Below, piece by piece: positions 56,497 to 64,000 of a DNA stretch of 64,000 nucleotides. Position 1 is the stretch's first letter. Every line of letters begins with the position of its first letter. A program made the position numbers and the translations under genes. The notes beneath the pieces are model-generated. The model was not told where the DNA came from. It made no database searches and was given only the letters and a program-made list of their open reading frames with translations. Origin of the DNA: Bradyrhizobium tropiciagri (GTDB lineage: Bacteria; Pseudomonadota; Alphaproteobacteria; Rhizobiales; Xanthobacteraceae); the NCBI RefSeq assembly GCF_018130545.1, contig NZ_JAFCKF010000001.1:186001-250000 (forward strand), read 5' to 3'.

Positions 56497-56641
56497 TTAG
56501 CCGGCCTTATAGGGCTGGTTTATAGGGATATTCGCACTACCCCCGGTCTCCGCATGACTGACATGCGACCTGGATAGTTGCTGCACGGCGTCGATGGGGA
56601 TCATAGTGTTGACACGCTGAGCGGTCGCGTCGCGCATATGT

Positions 56642-56750
56642 CCCCCTCCTCCAGTGGCGCGGAAGTTCAGTAATCCCTCTTGGAAGGTGATTGTGTCGGC
56701 CTCACGTGGCCAATACCTTAAGCCGGGCTCACTCGAGCCCGGCTTTTTTT
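56642..56750 (+). ncRNA. candidate sRNA 1 with anti-SD motif
   Basis: A TTGACA at 56609-56614 precedes a CATATG at 56635-56640 (20-base spacing, longer than ideal). Transcription would begin near 56646. At its start lies CCCCCTCCTCC (56642-56652), complementary to Shine-Dalgarno sequences. The stem AAGGT/ACCTT (56684-56688, 56715-56719) encloses GGCC-TCACGT-GGCC. The terminator AGCCGGGCT/AGCCCGGCT (56721-56729, 56736-56744) ends in seven T. No open frame is present. Unannotated by any known gene; family uncertain. Confidence 0.75.
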
Positions 56751-56851
56751 CATCGGTATGCCTTTCACCTCAGTGTCATGCAAAAACGTGCCGCACGCCC
56801 CGGTCAGCGTGTGCATTGACAACAACCTCGCAGCGCAGCATCATTATCTGA

Positions 56852-56980
56852 TGATCACGACTTCGTGCGCCGCTCTCTCGTCGAAAAAAGCTCCCCTCCC
56901 GGGGACACGAGATCGCACGCGATAAGATCACCATCGCATTCAACCGATCCCGAAACCCCGCCGTCTGGACGGGGTTTTTT
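56852..56980 (+). ncRNA. candidate sRNA 2 with nested stems
   Basis: TTGACA at 56816-56821 and CATCAT at 56839-56844 are 17 bases apart, so transcription should start near 56852. Three nested stems fold the centre: CGTGCG/CGCACG (56864-56869, 56914-56919), CTCGT/ACGAG (56877-56881, 56907-56911) and TCCCC/GGGGA around a TCCC loop (56892-56905). The C-rich CTCCCCTCCC at 56891-56900 can pair with Shine-Dalgarno sequences. A terminator, AAACCCC/GGGGTTT, with T-run ends at 56980. It lies just before the DapA-family gene and could also be its leader. Confidence 0.8.
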
Positions 56981-57020
56981 GTTGGTCCCGTCTCCGGCTT
57001 TGCCTTCAAGGAGATGGAAC

Positions 57021-57935
57021 ATGACTGAGCTACACCAGCAATTGCAGGGCCTCTGGCTGCCCCTGATCACGCCGTTCCGCGGCGGCGAACTCGATGCCAC
57101 GTCGCTGCGCCGCCTCGTGCGGCATTACGCCAGCGGCCCCGTCGACGGCTTCATCCTCGGCGCAACCTCCGGTGAGGGCATGGCGCTCAGCACGGATGAG
57201 CTCGAGGGCCTGGTCAGCGTCGTGCTCGACGAGCTCAGTGCCAGCTCCCGCCATCTACCGGTCTGCCTCGGGCTCTCCGGCGCCTCGACCGCGCGCATGA
57301 AGGAAGCGCTGGACGACACGGCCGACTGGCCGATCAACGGCTATCTGATCGCGAGCCCCTATTACACCAGACCCTCGCAGCGCGGCCTCGTGCAGCACTT
57401 CAACGCGCTGGCCGATCACGCATCATGGCCGATCGTGCTCTACAACATTCCCTATCGCACGGCGGTGAACCTGACCAACGAGACGCTGCTGACGCTCGCC
57501 GAGCATCCCAACATCGCCGGGATGAAGGATTGCAGCGCCGACCGCGCGCAGTCGATCGACTTCCTCAACCGGCGGCCGGCCGGCTTCCGTGTGCTGACCG
57601 GCGAGGATGCGCAGACCTTCGATGCGCTGTCGGACGGCGCCGACGGCGCGATCCTGCTGTCCGCACATCTGGAGACCAACACCTTTGCCTCGATCCGCAC
57701 GCTGTTGCAGCAGGGCAAGCGCGACGCGGCGCTGGCCGCCTGGCAGAGCGTGGTCGGCCTGACGAGGCTGCTGTTCGCGGAACCGAGCCCCGCGCCGGCG
57801 AAGCACTGGCTGTGGCGGCAGGGGCTGATCGACAGCCCCGAGGTGCGGCTGCCGATGGTCGAGGTGAGCGAGGATCTCGCAACCTGGCTCGACGCCGAGA
57901 GGGAGCGGCGCGCGCAGTTGCTGCTGCCGGCATGA
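57021..57935 (+). CDS. DapA/DHDPS-family aldolase
   Basis: The 304-residue protein is a class I aldolase of the dihydrodipicolinate-synthase superfamily. The Schiff-base lysine is Lys169 in Ile-Ala-Gly-Met-Lys-Asp, Tyr141 and Arg146 sit in Leu-Tyr-Asn-Ile-Pro-Tyr-Arg-Thr, and Gly-Ala-Thr-Ser-Gly-Glu-Gly at 47-53 matches the catalytic Thr-Thr/Ser loop. Many such proteins are not the lysine enzyme, so I do not assign dapA. GGAG lies before ATG 57021. A structured small RNA ends just upstream. Confidence 0.88.
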   Translation: MTELHQQLQGLWLPLITPFRGGELDATSLRRLVRHYASGPVDGFILGATSGEGMALSTDELEGLVSVVLDELSASSRHLPVCLGLSGASTARMKEALDDTADWPINGYLIASPYYTRPSQRGLVQHFNALADHASWPIVLYNIPYRTAVNLTNETLLTLAEHPNIAGMKDCSADRAQSIDFLNRRPAGFRVLTGEDAQTFDALSDGADGAILLSAHLETNTFASIRTLLQQGKRDAALAAWQSVVGLTRLLFAEPSPAPAKHWLWRQGLIDSPEVRLPMVEVSEDLATWLDAERERRAQLLLPA

Positions 57936-57943
57936 CGCTTCTT

Positions 57944-58091
57944 CTCCCTCGCCCCGCTCTTGCGGGGAGAGGGTCGGGGTGAGGGGCTGCTTCCGCAATC
58001 ATGGTGAGAGACGGACTCGTGGAGGATCCCCCTCACCCGGATCGCATCTCGCGATGCGATCCGGCCTCTCCCCGCACGCGGGGCGAGGTAA
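57944..58091. repeat. dispersed repeat R5, full copy
   Basis: It opens with CGCCCCGCTCTTGCGGGGAG, then GGGGTGAGGGG, and ends with CCCCTCACCCGGATCGC, GCGATGCGATCCGG and a CTCTCCCCGCACGCGGGGCG hairpin. The right half matches the copy at 32686-32831 almost base for base. It lies between the convergent aldolase and P-type ATPase genes. Confidence 0.83.
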
Positions 58092-58096
58092 GAAAG

Positions 58097-60490
58097 CTAG
58101 TCCAGCCTTGTCCTCGACAGCCGCAGCGCGTTACCGATCACACTGACCGAGGACAGCGCCATCGCGGCGGCGCCGACCATCGGCGACAGCAGGATGCCGA
58201 ACAGCGGATACAGCACACCGGCCGCGATCGGCACGCCGGCAGCGTTGTAGACGAAGGCGAACGCCAGGTTCTGGCGGATGTTGCGCATGGTCGCGACCGA
58301 CAGGCGCCGCGCCCGGACCAGGCCCATCAGGTCGCCGGTGAGCAGCGTGATCCCTGCGCTCTCGATCGCGACATCGGTGCCGCCGCCCATCGCGATGCCG
58401 ACGTCGGCAGCGGCAAGCGCCGGCGCATCGTTGACGCCGTCGCCGGCCATCGCGACAATACGGCCCTCGCCGCGCAGCCGCTGCACGACCTCGCTCTTGC
58501 GCTCCGGCAGCACCCCGGCCTCGACCTCGCCGATACCGAGCGTCTTCGCCACCGCGCGCGCGGTGGTCTCGTTGTCACCAGTCAGCATCACGATGCGCAG
58601 GCCCTCGCCGCGCAGCGCCTGCAACGCATTCGCCGCTGACGGCTTGACCGGATCGGCGATCGCGATCACGCCGGCGATACGGCCATCGACCGCGACATAG
58701 ATCGCGGTCGCGCCGTCGCGCCGCGCGGTCTCGGCCGCCTCGTCGAGCGCTGACGTTGCGACGTTCAGTTCGCCCATCAGCATGGCGTTACCGAGCGCAA
58801 CCTGCTTGCCCTCAACGAGGCCGGTCGCGCCCCTGCCGGAGGGCGAGGCAAAGTTGCTGACGGCTGACGATGCGAGCTTGCGCTCCTTGGCCGATGCGAT
58901 GATCGCCTGCGCCAGCGGATGCTCGCTGCCCTGCTCGACGCTTGCGGCAAGTCGCAGCAGGTCGCCCTCGTCGACGCCTTCGGCGGCAATGATGCGGGTG
59001 ACTTTCGGCTTGCCCTCGGTGAGCGTGCCGGTCTTGTCGATCACCAGCGTGTCGATCGCCTCCATCCGCTCCAGCGCCTGCGCGTCGCGGATCAGGATGC
59101 CGGAATGCGCACCGCGACCGACACCGACCATGATCGACATCGGCGTCGCCAATCCCAGCGCGCAGGGGCAAGCGATGATCAGCACCGTGACCGCAGCGAC
59201 CAGCGCGAAGGTCAGGCGCGGCTCGGGGCCGAACACCGACCAGGCGGTGAAAGCGAGGACGGCGGCGGCGATCACCGCCGGCACGAACCAACCGGCGACG
59301 CGATCGGCGAGCCGCTGGATCGGCGCGCGCGAGCGCTGCGCCTTCGCCACCATGTCGACGATGCGCGACAGCATGGTGTCGCGGCCGACCTTGTCGGCGC
59401 GCATCACGAGAGCGCCGCTCTGGTTGACGGTACCGCCGATCACGTTGGCACCCTCGGCCTTCGAGACCGGCATCGATTCACCCGTGACCATGGATTCATC
59501 GATGACCGCGCGACCTTCGATCACGATGCCGTCGACCGGCACCTTCTCGCCCGGACGCACACGCAGGCGGTCGCCGACCTTGATCGCGTCGATGTCGATA
59601 TCCTCGTCGCCATGATCGGTGATACGGCGCGCGGTCTTGGGCGCGAGCCCAAGCAGCGCGCGGATCGCGCCCGAGGTCTGCGCGCGGGCGCGCAGTTCCA
59701 GCACCTGGCCGAGCAGCACGAGCACCGTGATCACGGCGGCCGCCTCGAAATACACTGCGACCGCGCCATGCATGTCGCGGAACGCCGGCGGAAACAGCTG
59801 CGGCGCCAAGGTGGCAACGACGCTGTAGACATAGGCAACGCCGGTGCCCATCGCGATCAGCGTGAACATGTTGAGATTGCGCGTGACCAGCGACTGCCAG
59901 CCGCGCACGAAGAACGGCGCACCGGCCCACAGCACGACCGGCGTCGCCAGCACGAACGAGATCCAGTTCGACCACCCCATCGGCACCAGATGCATCAGCC
60001 CGAGATGGCTGCCCATCTCAAGCACGAACACCGGCAGCGTGAGTGCGAGACCGATCCAGAACCGCCTGGTCATATCGATCAGCTCGGGATCGGGGCCATC
60101 GTCGAGCGAGACCTGCTCAGGCTCCAGCGCCATGCCGCAGATCGGGCAAGAGCCGGGACCGACCTGACGGACCTCGGGGTGCATTGGGCAGGTGTAGATC
60201 GTGCCGGCCGGCATCGGCGGCTCCGGCGCGCGCGGCATCAGGTACTTCTCGGGCTCGGCCTCGAAGCGCTCGCGGCAACGGCCGCTGCAGAACAAATACT
60301 CCTCACCCTTGTAGCTGAAGCGGTGCTTGGCGGTCGCCGGGTTGACCTTCATGCCGCAGACCGGATCGATCGCGAACGCCGCCTCGGCCGGCGTCGCGCC
60401 GTGATCATGCTTGCCGCCGCAGCAGGAATGCCCGGCTGCGCCATGATGGTGATGATCGGCGTGCGAATGGTCGTGCTTTGCCTGTGCCAC
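58097..60490 (-). CDS. copA: copper-exporting P-type ATPase
   Basis: The 797-residue pump moves Cu(I) out of the cytoplasm using ATP. A His-rich N-terminus ([11 protein letters not shown]) with a Cys-Cys pair is followed by a YHS domain (Asp-Pro-Val-Cys-Gly-Met) and a second Cys-rich metal-binding module (Cys-Pro-Met-His-Pro, Cys-Pro-Ile-Cys-Gly-Met). The transmembrane motif is Cys-Pro-Cys, the phosphorylation site Asp-Lys-Thr-Gly-Thr-Leu-Thr-Glu-Gly, and the nucleotide segment Ser-Glu-His-Pro-Leu. No HMA (GMTCxxC) domain is present. It is divergent from csoR. Confidence 0.93.
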   Translation of the reverse strand: MAQAKHDHSHADHHHHGAAGHSCCGGKHDHGATPAEAAFAIDPVCGMKVNPATAKHRFSYKGEEYLFCSGRCRERFEAEPEKYLMPRAPEPPMPAGTIYTCPMHPEVRQVGPGSCPICGMALEPEQVSLDDGPDPELIDMTRRFWIGLALTLPVFVLEMGSHLGLMHLVPMGWSNWISFVLATPVVLWAGAPFFVRGWQSLVTRNLNMFTLIAMGTGVAYVYSVVATLAPQLFPPAFRDMHGAVAVYFEAAAVITVLVLLGQVLELRARAQTSGAIRALLGLAPKTARRITDHGDEDIDIDAIKVGDRLRVRPGEKVPVDGIVIEGRAVIDESMVTGESMPVSKAEGANVIGGTVNQSGALVMRADKVGRDTMLSRIVDMVAKAQRSRAPIQRLADRVAGWFVPAVIAAAVLAFTAWSVFGPEPRLTFALVAAVTVLIIACPCALGLATPMSIMVGVGRGAHSGILIRDAQALERMEAIDTLVIDKTGTLTEGKPKVTRIIAAEGVDEGDLLRLAASVEQGSEHPLAQAIIASAKERKLASSAVSNFASPSGRGATGLVEGKQVALGNAMLMGELNVATSALDEAAETARRDGATAIYVAVDGRIAGVIAIADPVKPSAANALQALRGEGLRIVMLTGDNETTARAVAKTLGIGEVEAGVLPERKSEVVQRLRGEGRIVAMAGDGVNDAPALAAADVGIAMGGGTDVAIESAGITLLTGDLMGLVRARRLSVATMRNIRQNLAFAFVYNAAGVPIAAGVLYPLFGILLSPMVGAAAMALSSVSVIGNALRLSRTRLD

Positions 60491-60520
60491 GAAACTCTTC
60501 CCGGCCGGGATTCCGGCCTC

Positions 60521-60572
60521 TTGATTTACATACCCTAGGGGGGTATATGAGACGGATGAGAGACGAGGTCAA
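60521..60572. promoter_or_regulatory. overlapping csoR/copA promoters and CsoR operator
   Basis: The operator ATACCC-TAGGG-GGGTAT (60530-60546) resembles CsoR sites. On the plus strand TTGATT (60521-60526) and TATATG (60544-60549) are 17 bases apart. On the minus strand GGTCAA (60567-60572, read TTGACC) and the same TATATG, read CATATA, are again 17 apart. One -10 thus serves both directions, and the repressor would block both promoters. Confidence 0.7.
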
Positions 60573-60831
60573 GGCATCCTGTTTAAAACGGCTCAAACGG
60601 ATCGAGGGTCAGATCCGCGGATTGGCCGCCATGGTCGAAGACGACCGCTATTGCATCGACGTGGTGACGCAGATCGCCGCCGCGCGCGCAGCGCTGCGCC
60701 GCGTTGAGGAAGAGGTCCTGCGCGATCATGTGGCGCATTGCGTCGAGCATGCGATCTCGTCCGGCGACAAGGCCGACCAGCGGCGCAAGATTACCGAGCT
60801 GATGGATGTGATCGGGCGGGCGGATCGCTAA
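60556..60831 (+). CDS. csoR: CsoR-family copper-sensing repressor
   Basis: The 91-residue regulator has the CsoR/RcnR helical fold ([11 protein letters not shown]). The Cu(I) ligands Cys33, His58 and Cys62 keep the spacing of the mycobacterial protein (25 and 4). It should release the operator at 60530-60546 when copper binds, derepressing itself and the divergent pump. ATG 60556 is where the predicted promoter should start the mRNA, which would then be leaderless; ATG 60547 overlaps the -10 and is less likely. Confidence 0.92.
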   Translation: MRDEVKASCLKRLKRIEGQIRGLAAMVEDDRYCIDVVTQIAAARAALRRVEEEVLRDHVAHCVEHAISSGDKADQRRKITELMDVIGRADR

Positions 60832-60845
60832 CGCCGCATATTCGG

Positions 60846-60980
60846 TGTCGTCCCGGCGAAAGCCGGAACCCATAACCACCGAACGTTGGGATGGAGCGAG
60901 CTGGGGCCACAGCGTGCTTCGACAACACGACCCTGTGGTTATGGGTCCCGGGTCGCGCTTACGCTTGCCCGGGACGACGT
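60846..60980. repeat. dispersed palindromic repeat R1, copy 4
   Basis: The same plan as the other R1 copies: an end hairpin, CCCATAACCACCG, a 50-base spacer with GGGATGGAGCGAG (shared with copy 2), and GTGGTTATGGGTCCC. It separates the convergent csoR and ychF genes. Confidence 0.87.
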
Positions 60981-61019
60981 GGGGAGAGAGCGGTGCTTAT
61001 GCGCCGCTGAACAGAACAA

Positions 61020-62117
61020 TCAGGTATTGAACCTGAAATGCATCACGTCGCCGTCGGCGACGACGTACTCCTTGCCTTCCAGCCGCAGCTTGCCGGCGTC
61101 GCGCGCGCCGGCTTCGCCGTTGCCGGCGATGTAATCGTCATACGCGATGGTCTCGGCGCGAATAAAACCCTTCTCGAAATCGGTATGGATCACGCCGGCG
61201 GCGGCAGGCGCCTTGGTGCCGCGGTCGATGGTCCAGGCGCGGGCTTCCTTCGGGCCGACGGTGAAATAGGTGATGAGGTCGAGCAGCCGATAGCCGGCGC
61301 GGATCAAGCGATCGAGCCCGGCCTCTTCGAGGCCCAACGTCTCCAGAAAGTCGACACGCTCCTCGCGCGACAACGTCGCGATCTCGGATTCGATCTTGGC
61401 CGAGATCACAACCGCGACCGCGCCCTCTTCCTTGGCGCGTTCGAACACCGCCTTGGAGAAATTATTGCCGTCCTTGGCCGAGCCTTCCTCGACGTTGCAG
61501 ACATAGAGCACGGGCTTCGAAGTCAGCAGCCCGAGCATGCGGAACGCACGCTCCTCCTCCGGCTTGCGCTCCATGCCGCGGGCCGGCTTGCCGTCGCGCA
61601 GCAACGCCAGCGCGCGGTTGACCAGCTCGAGCTGCTCCTTGGCTTCCTTGTCGTTGCCCTTGGCCTTCTTCGACAGATTGTCGACGCGCTTCTCGAGGCT
61701 GTCGAGATCCGACAGCATCAGCTCGGTCTCGATGGTCTCGATATCGGCGAGCGGCGCGATCTTGCCTTCGACATGGGTGATGTCGGAATCCTCGAAGCAG
61801 CGCACCACATGGGCGATGGCATCGACCTCACGGATGTTGGCAAGGAACTGGTTGCCGAGGCCTTCGCCCTGCGACGCGCCGCGCACCAGGCCGGCGATAT
61901 CGACGAAGGTCAGCCGGGTCGGGATGATCTGCGCGGATTTCGCGATCGCCGACAGCTTCTCCAGCCGCGGATCGGGCACCGCCACCTCGCCGACATTCGG
62001 CTCGATGGTGCAGAACGGATAGTTCGCCGCCTGGGCGGCCGCCGTCTCGGTCAGCGCATTGAACAGCGTCGACTTGCCGACGTTAGGCAGCCCGACGATC
62101 CCGCATTTGAATCCCAT
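61020..62117 (-). CDS. ychF: Obg-like ATPase YchF
   Basis: The 365-residue protein is the conserved ribosome-associated ATPase. The P-loop is [12 protein letters not shown] at about 8-19, the switch region includes [10 protein letters not shown], and a TGS domain ends with [14 protein letters not shown]. The Asn in Asn-Met/Lys-Xaa-Asp is replaced by the ATP-type motif, as in the family. It is downstream of pth on the same strand. Confidence 0.96.
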   Translation of the reverse strand: MGFKCGIVGLPNVGKSTLFNALTETAAAQAANYPFCTIEPNVGEVAVPDPRLEKLSAIAKSAQIIPTRLTFVDIAGLVRGASQGEGLGNQFLANIREVDAIAHVVRCFEDSDITHVEGKIAPLADIETIETELMLSDLDSLEKRVDNLSKKAKGNDKEAKEQLELVNRALALLRDGKPARGMERKPEEERAFRMLGLLTSKPVLYVCNVEEGSAKDGNNFSKAVFERAKEEGAVAVVISAKIESEIATLSREERVDFLETLGLEEAGLDRLIRAGYRLLDLITYFTVGPKEARAWTIDRGTKAPAAAGVIHTDFEKGFIRAETIAYDDYIAGNGEAGARDAGKLRLEGKEYVVADGDVMHFRFNT

Positions 62118-62174
62118 GTTCGTCCCGATCTCTCGCGCGCACGCTGCGCGGCTGAACTGAGTGACGAGGGTCTG

Positions 62175-62777
62175 CTAAGGCCCCTCGTCCTTGGTGTCGA
62201 AAAATCCCTTGGCCTGCATCGTCAGATGCACCTTGTTGGCGAACGACGCGTCCTGCCCCGCAGCCAGCAGGCCGGCATTGTCGGCGACGGCCTGGCACAA
62301 GGCCTCCACCCACGCCCGGTCGCTCTTCGCGAAGTCCGACAGCACGTGGCTGTGCACGAGCTCCTTGACGCCGGGATGACCGATCCCGAGCCGCACCCGC
62401 CGATAGTCGTTGCCGATATGCGCGGAGATCGAGCGCAGCCCGTTATGGCCGGCAATCCCGCCGCCGATCTTGACCCGCACCTTGGCGGGCGGCAGTTCGA
62501 GCTCGTCCTGGAACACGGTGATGTCGGCAGGCGCGAGCTTGAAGAAGTTCGCCGCTTCCTGCACCGCGCGCCCGGACTCGTTCATGAAGGTGGTCGGCTT
62601 CAGCAGCACGACCTTCTCACGATCGACGACGCCTTCGGAGGTCTCGCCCTGAAAGCGACGGCGCCATGGTGCAAAACCATGACGCCGTGCAATCTCATCG
62701 ACCGCCAGGAAACCGATATTGTGCCGGTTGCTGGCGTATTTCGCGCCGGGATTACCGAGACCGACAAAAAGGCGCAT
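62175..62777 (-). CDS. pth: peptidyl-tRNA hydrolase
   Basis: The 200-residue enzyme recycles peptidyl-tRNA released from stalled ribosomes. Key residues are present: Asn9 in Gly-Leu-Gly-Asn-Pro-Gly, the catalytic His19 in Asn-Arg-His-Asn-Ile-Gly, Asn66, and Asp91. The residue before Asp91 is Gln90 instead of the usual His, and the Gly-Gly-Gly-His-Gly-Gly loop reads Gly-Gly-Gly-Ile-Ala-Gly, a mild departure. It lies between ychF and rplY on the same strand, as in many alphaproteobacteria. Confidence 0.95.
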   Translation of the reverse strand: MRLFVGLGNPGAKYASNRHNIGFLAVDEIARRHGFAPWRRRFQGETSEGVVDREKVVLLKPTTFMNESGRAVQEAANFFKLAPADITVFQDELELPPAKVRVKIGGGIAGHNGLRSISAHIGNDYRRVRLGIGHPGVKELVHSHVLSDFAKSDRAWVEALCQAVADNAGLLAAGQDASFANKVHLTMQAKGFFDTKDEGP

Positions 62778-62832
62778 GGCGCGGCATCCCGAATCGGCGC
62801 GCCATCAGACGATCGCGCGCCGACCTGATCGA

Positions 62833-63555
62833 TTACTTCTTCTTGTCGCCACCGCCGGCGGGAGCCTTGGCACCCGCGGCCGGAGCCGCAGCGCCCGCAG
62901 CCGGAGCCGCCGCAGCCGGGGCCGCAGCACCCGCAGCCGGAGCAGCGCCGCCAGCAGCCGCCGCAGCTGCGGCCTTCTGCTCTTCGGCGTAACCGGACGG
63001 CGGCACGATGGTGACCAGGGTCGCGTCCTCGCGGGTCAGCGACTTCACGCCCGCGGGCAGCTTCACGTCGGAAAGATGCAGCGAATAGCTGATCTCGAGC
63101 GCGCCGACGTCAGCCTCGATGTATTGCGGAATGTTGTCCACCGAGCACTCGAGATCGAGCGCGTGGGTGACGATGTTGACGGTGCCACCGCGCTTGACGC
63201 CCGGCGAGCTTTCACCGTTCACGATGTGCAGCGGCACGCTGACGCGGATGGTCGCGCCTTCGCCGAGCCGCATGAAGTCGACATGGAGCGGGAAGTCCTT
63301 CACCGGGTCGAGGTGGTAGTCGCGCGGAATCACGCGGTGCTTCTTGCCCTCGACATCGATATCGAACAGCGTGGTCAGGAACCGGCCCGCCAGGATGCGC
63401 TGGCGCAGTTCACGATCGTCGACCGAGATGGTGAGGGGGGGCTGGTTGTCTCCGTAGATCACTCCGGGAACTCTCCCGGCGCGACGCTCTGCCCGGGCGG
63501 CCCCCTTGCCGCTCTGCGGACGCGCGGTCGCCTTCAATTCCTTGACGGTCGCCAT
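62833..63555 (-). CDS. rplY: 50S ribosomal protein L25/Ctc type
   Basis: The 240-residue protein is the long TL5/Ctc form of L25, which binds 5S rRNA. The N-terminal L25 domain (about 1-95) begins Val-Lys-Glu-Leu-Lys-Ala-Thr-Ala-Arg, and the C-terminal beta domain ends near 195. A low-complexity Ala/Pro/Gly tail (about 197-235) closes the protein with Asp-Lys-Lys-Lys. It is upstream of pth, with 56 bases between the genes, so the three genes rplY, pth and ychF probably form one operon. Confidence 0.96.
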   Translation of the reverse strand: MATVKELKATARPQSGKGAARAERRAGRVPGVIYGDNQPPLTISVDDRELRQRILAGRFLTTLFDIDVEGKKHRVIPRDYHLDPVKDFPLHVDFMRLGEGATIRVSVPLHIVNGESSPGVKRGGTVNIVTHALDLECSVDNIPQYIEADVGALEISYSLHLSDVKLPAGVKSLTREDATLVTIVPPSGYAEEQKAAAAAAAGGAAPAAGAAAPAAAAPAAGAAAPAAGAKAPAGGGDKKK

Positions 63556-63857
63556 AGCGTTAAGTCCTTGTATTTAAAAAGTTAAAGGCCGCAGCGCGGC
63601 CCATGCTCAAGTCCACAGCAAGCCTCCAGGGGTGCGGGGGCCGCGGACGTGGCGGGCTTTTAGCCCCAAAGGGCCGAAATGACAAGGAAATGAAGGGATT
63701 TTTCTCAGGCCTTCTCAAACTCGCCATGCCCGGCATAGCCGTCCGAAGGACGGCGTCGCTTCTGCTCGCCTATGACCCGGACATCCATCAAGAAAGCGGC
63801 CTTTTGCGAAGCAGATGGATGGCCGGGTCAAGCCCGGCCATGACGAGCGGACCAGGA
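63556..63857. repeat. region upstream of rplY, with R2 copy
   Basis: The rplY promoter should lie in the first 150 bases, where GGCCGCAGCGCGGCC is a short hairpin. At 63765-63847 is an R2-type element: TATGACCCGGACATCCATCA, then GATGGATGGCCGGGTC and AAGCCCGGCCATGAC. No gene is visible. Confidence 0.65.
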
Positions 63858-64000
63858 TCAGCCTGCCCCACCCACGCCAAGCTTGGCTTCCAGTGCCGCG
63901 ATCCGGGCCTTCAGCGCCTCGTTCTCCTCGCGGGCCAGGCGGGCCATGTCCTTGACCGCGTCGAATTCCTCGCGCTTGACCACGTCGAGGTCGCGCAGGA
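63858..64000 (-). CDS. UbiK-like accessory factor, C-terminal part
   Basis: The frame enters at the right edge and ends with TGA at 63858, giving 46 residues of the C-terminus. A Leu-Arg-Asp-Leu-Asp-Val-Val-Lys-Arg-Glu-Glu-Phe-Asp segment precedes a coiled-coil heptad stretch ending Ile-Ala-Ala-Leu-Glu-Ala-Lys-Leu. This is the pattern of the UbiK/BMFP accessory-factor family, small trimeric proteins linked to ubiquinone synthesis. The N-terminus is outside the window. Confidence 0.8.
   Translation of the reverse strand, partial: LRDLDVVKREEFDAVKDMARLAREENEALKARIAALEAKLGVGGAG

Noticed and set aside
57021-57935. Assigning the aldolase as the lysine-pathway dapA
   Set aside because: Family residues are present, but the catalytic loop reads Ala-Thr-Ser-Gly and no lysine genes are nearby; many paralogues in rhizobia have other substrates.

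Overview
The window is a GC-rich chromosomal segment of an alphaproteobacterium, most probably Bradyrhizobium or a close Nitrobacteraceae relative. The evidence is the dnaG-rpoD pair, a DnaG whose zinc ligands are replaced in the way I recall for Caulobacter and Bradyrhizobium, a short chlorite dismutase very like the dimeric Nitrobacter enzyme, an lrp/trxB/lsrB-like cluster as in rhizobia, and several dispersed palindromic repeat families. This assignment rests on protein resemblance from memory, not on a search.

Layout. Positions 1-2640 look accessory: lower GC, unrecognised small membrane proteins and short repeated fragments. From 2.6 to 17 kb are cell-envelope and signalling genes: an L,D-transpeptidase, an amidase, a GGDEF diguanylate cyclase, a 24-residue Lys/Ala peptide gene, a LysE exporter, a stand-alone receiver, an SDR, an FRG-domain protein, a lytic transglycosylase, a DUF817 membrane protein and a large exported TPR-CHAT protein. 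From 17 to 21.5 kb are rpoD and dnaG. From 21.7 to 27.5 kb are chlorite dismutase, a gamma-glutamylcyclotransferase-like protein, two transglutaminase-like proteins, an N-formylglutamate amidohydrolase-like protein and a PepSY membrane protein. From 27.7 to 32 kb a TetR regulator overlaps a fused [2Fe-2S]/molybdopterin oxidoreductase and its FAD/[4Fe-4S] partner. From 32 to 42 kb are a LysE exporter, an LVIVD protein, an ArsR regulator with three tandem AHSA1 proteins, a MarR regulator, an acyl-CoA ligase and a Rieske/FAD reductase.

From 42 to 52 kb are yqeY, carA, Dps, an odd tRNA-Cys-like gene, carB behind a terminator-like leader, and greA. From 52 to 57 kb are three tandem DoxX genes, Lrp, trxB, an LsrB-like regulator and two tandem structured small-RNA candidates carrying C-rich anti-Shine-Dalgarno motifs. 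From 57 to 64 kb are a DapA-family aldolase, a Cu-type P-type ATPase divergent from csoR, then ychF, pth, rplY and the end of a ubiK-like gene.

Regulation is often readable. Several regulator genes begin at or beside their promoter, with a palindrome over it and almost no leader (TetR, ArsR, CsoR); carA also appears leaderless. All four copies of one palindromic repeat family lie between convergent genes, and one copy supplies the stop codon and last residues of a cupin gene. I found no CRISPR array, intact insertion sequence, prophage or ribosomal RNA. The best candidates for something undescribed are the tandem sRNAs, the tRNA-like gene, the carB leader and the Lys/Ala peptide gene.
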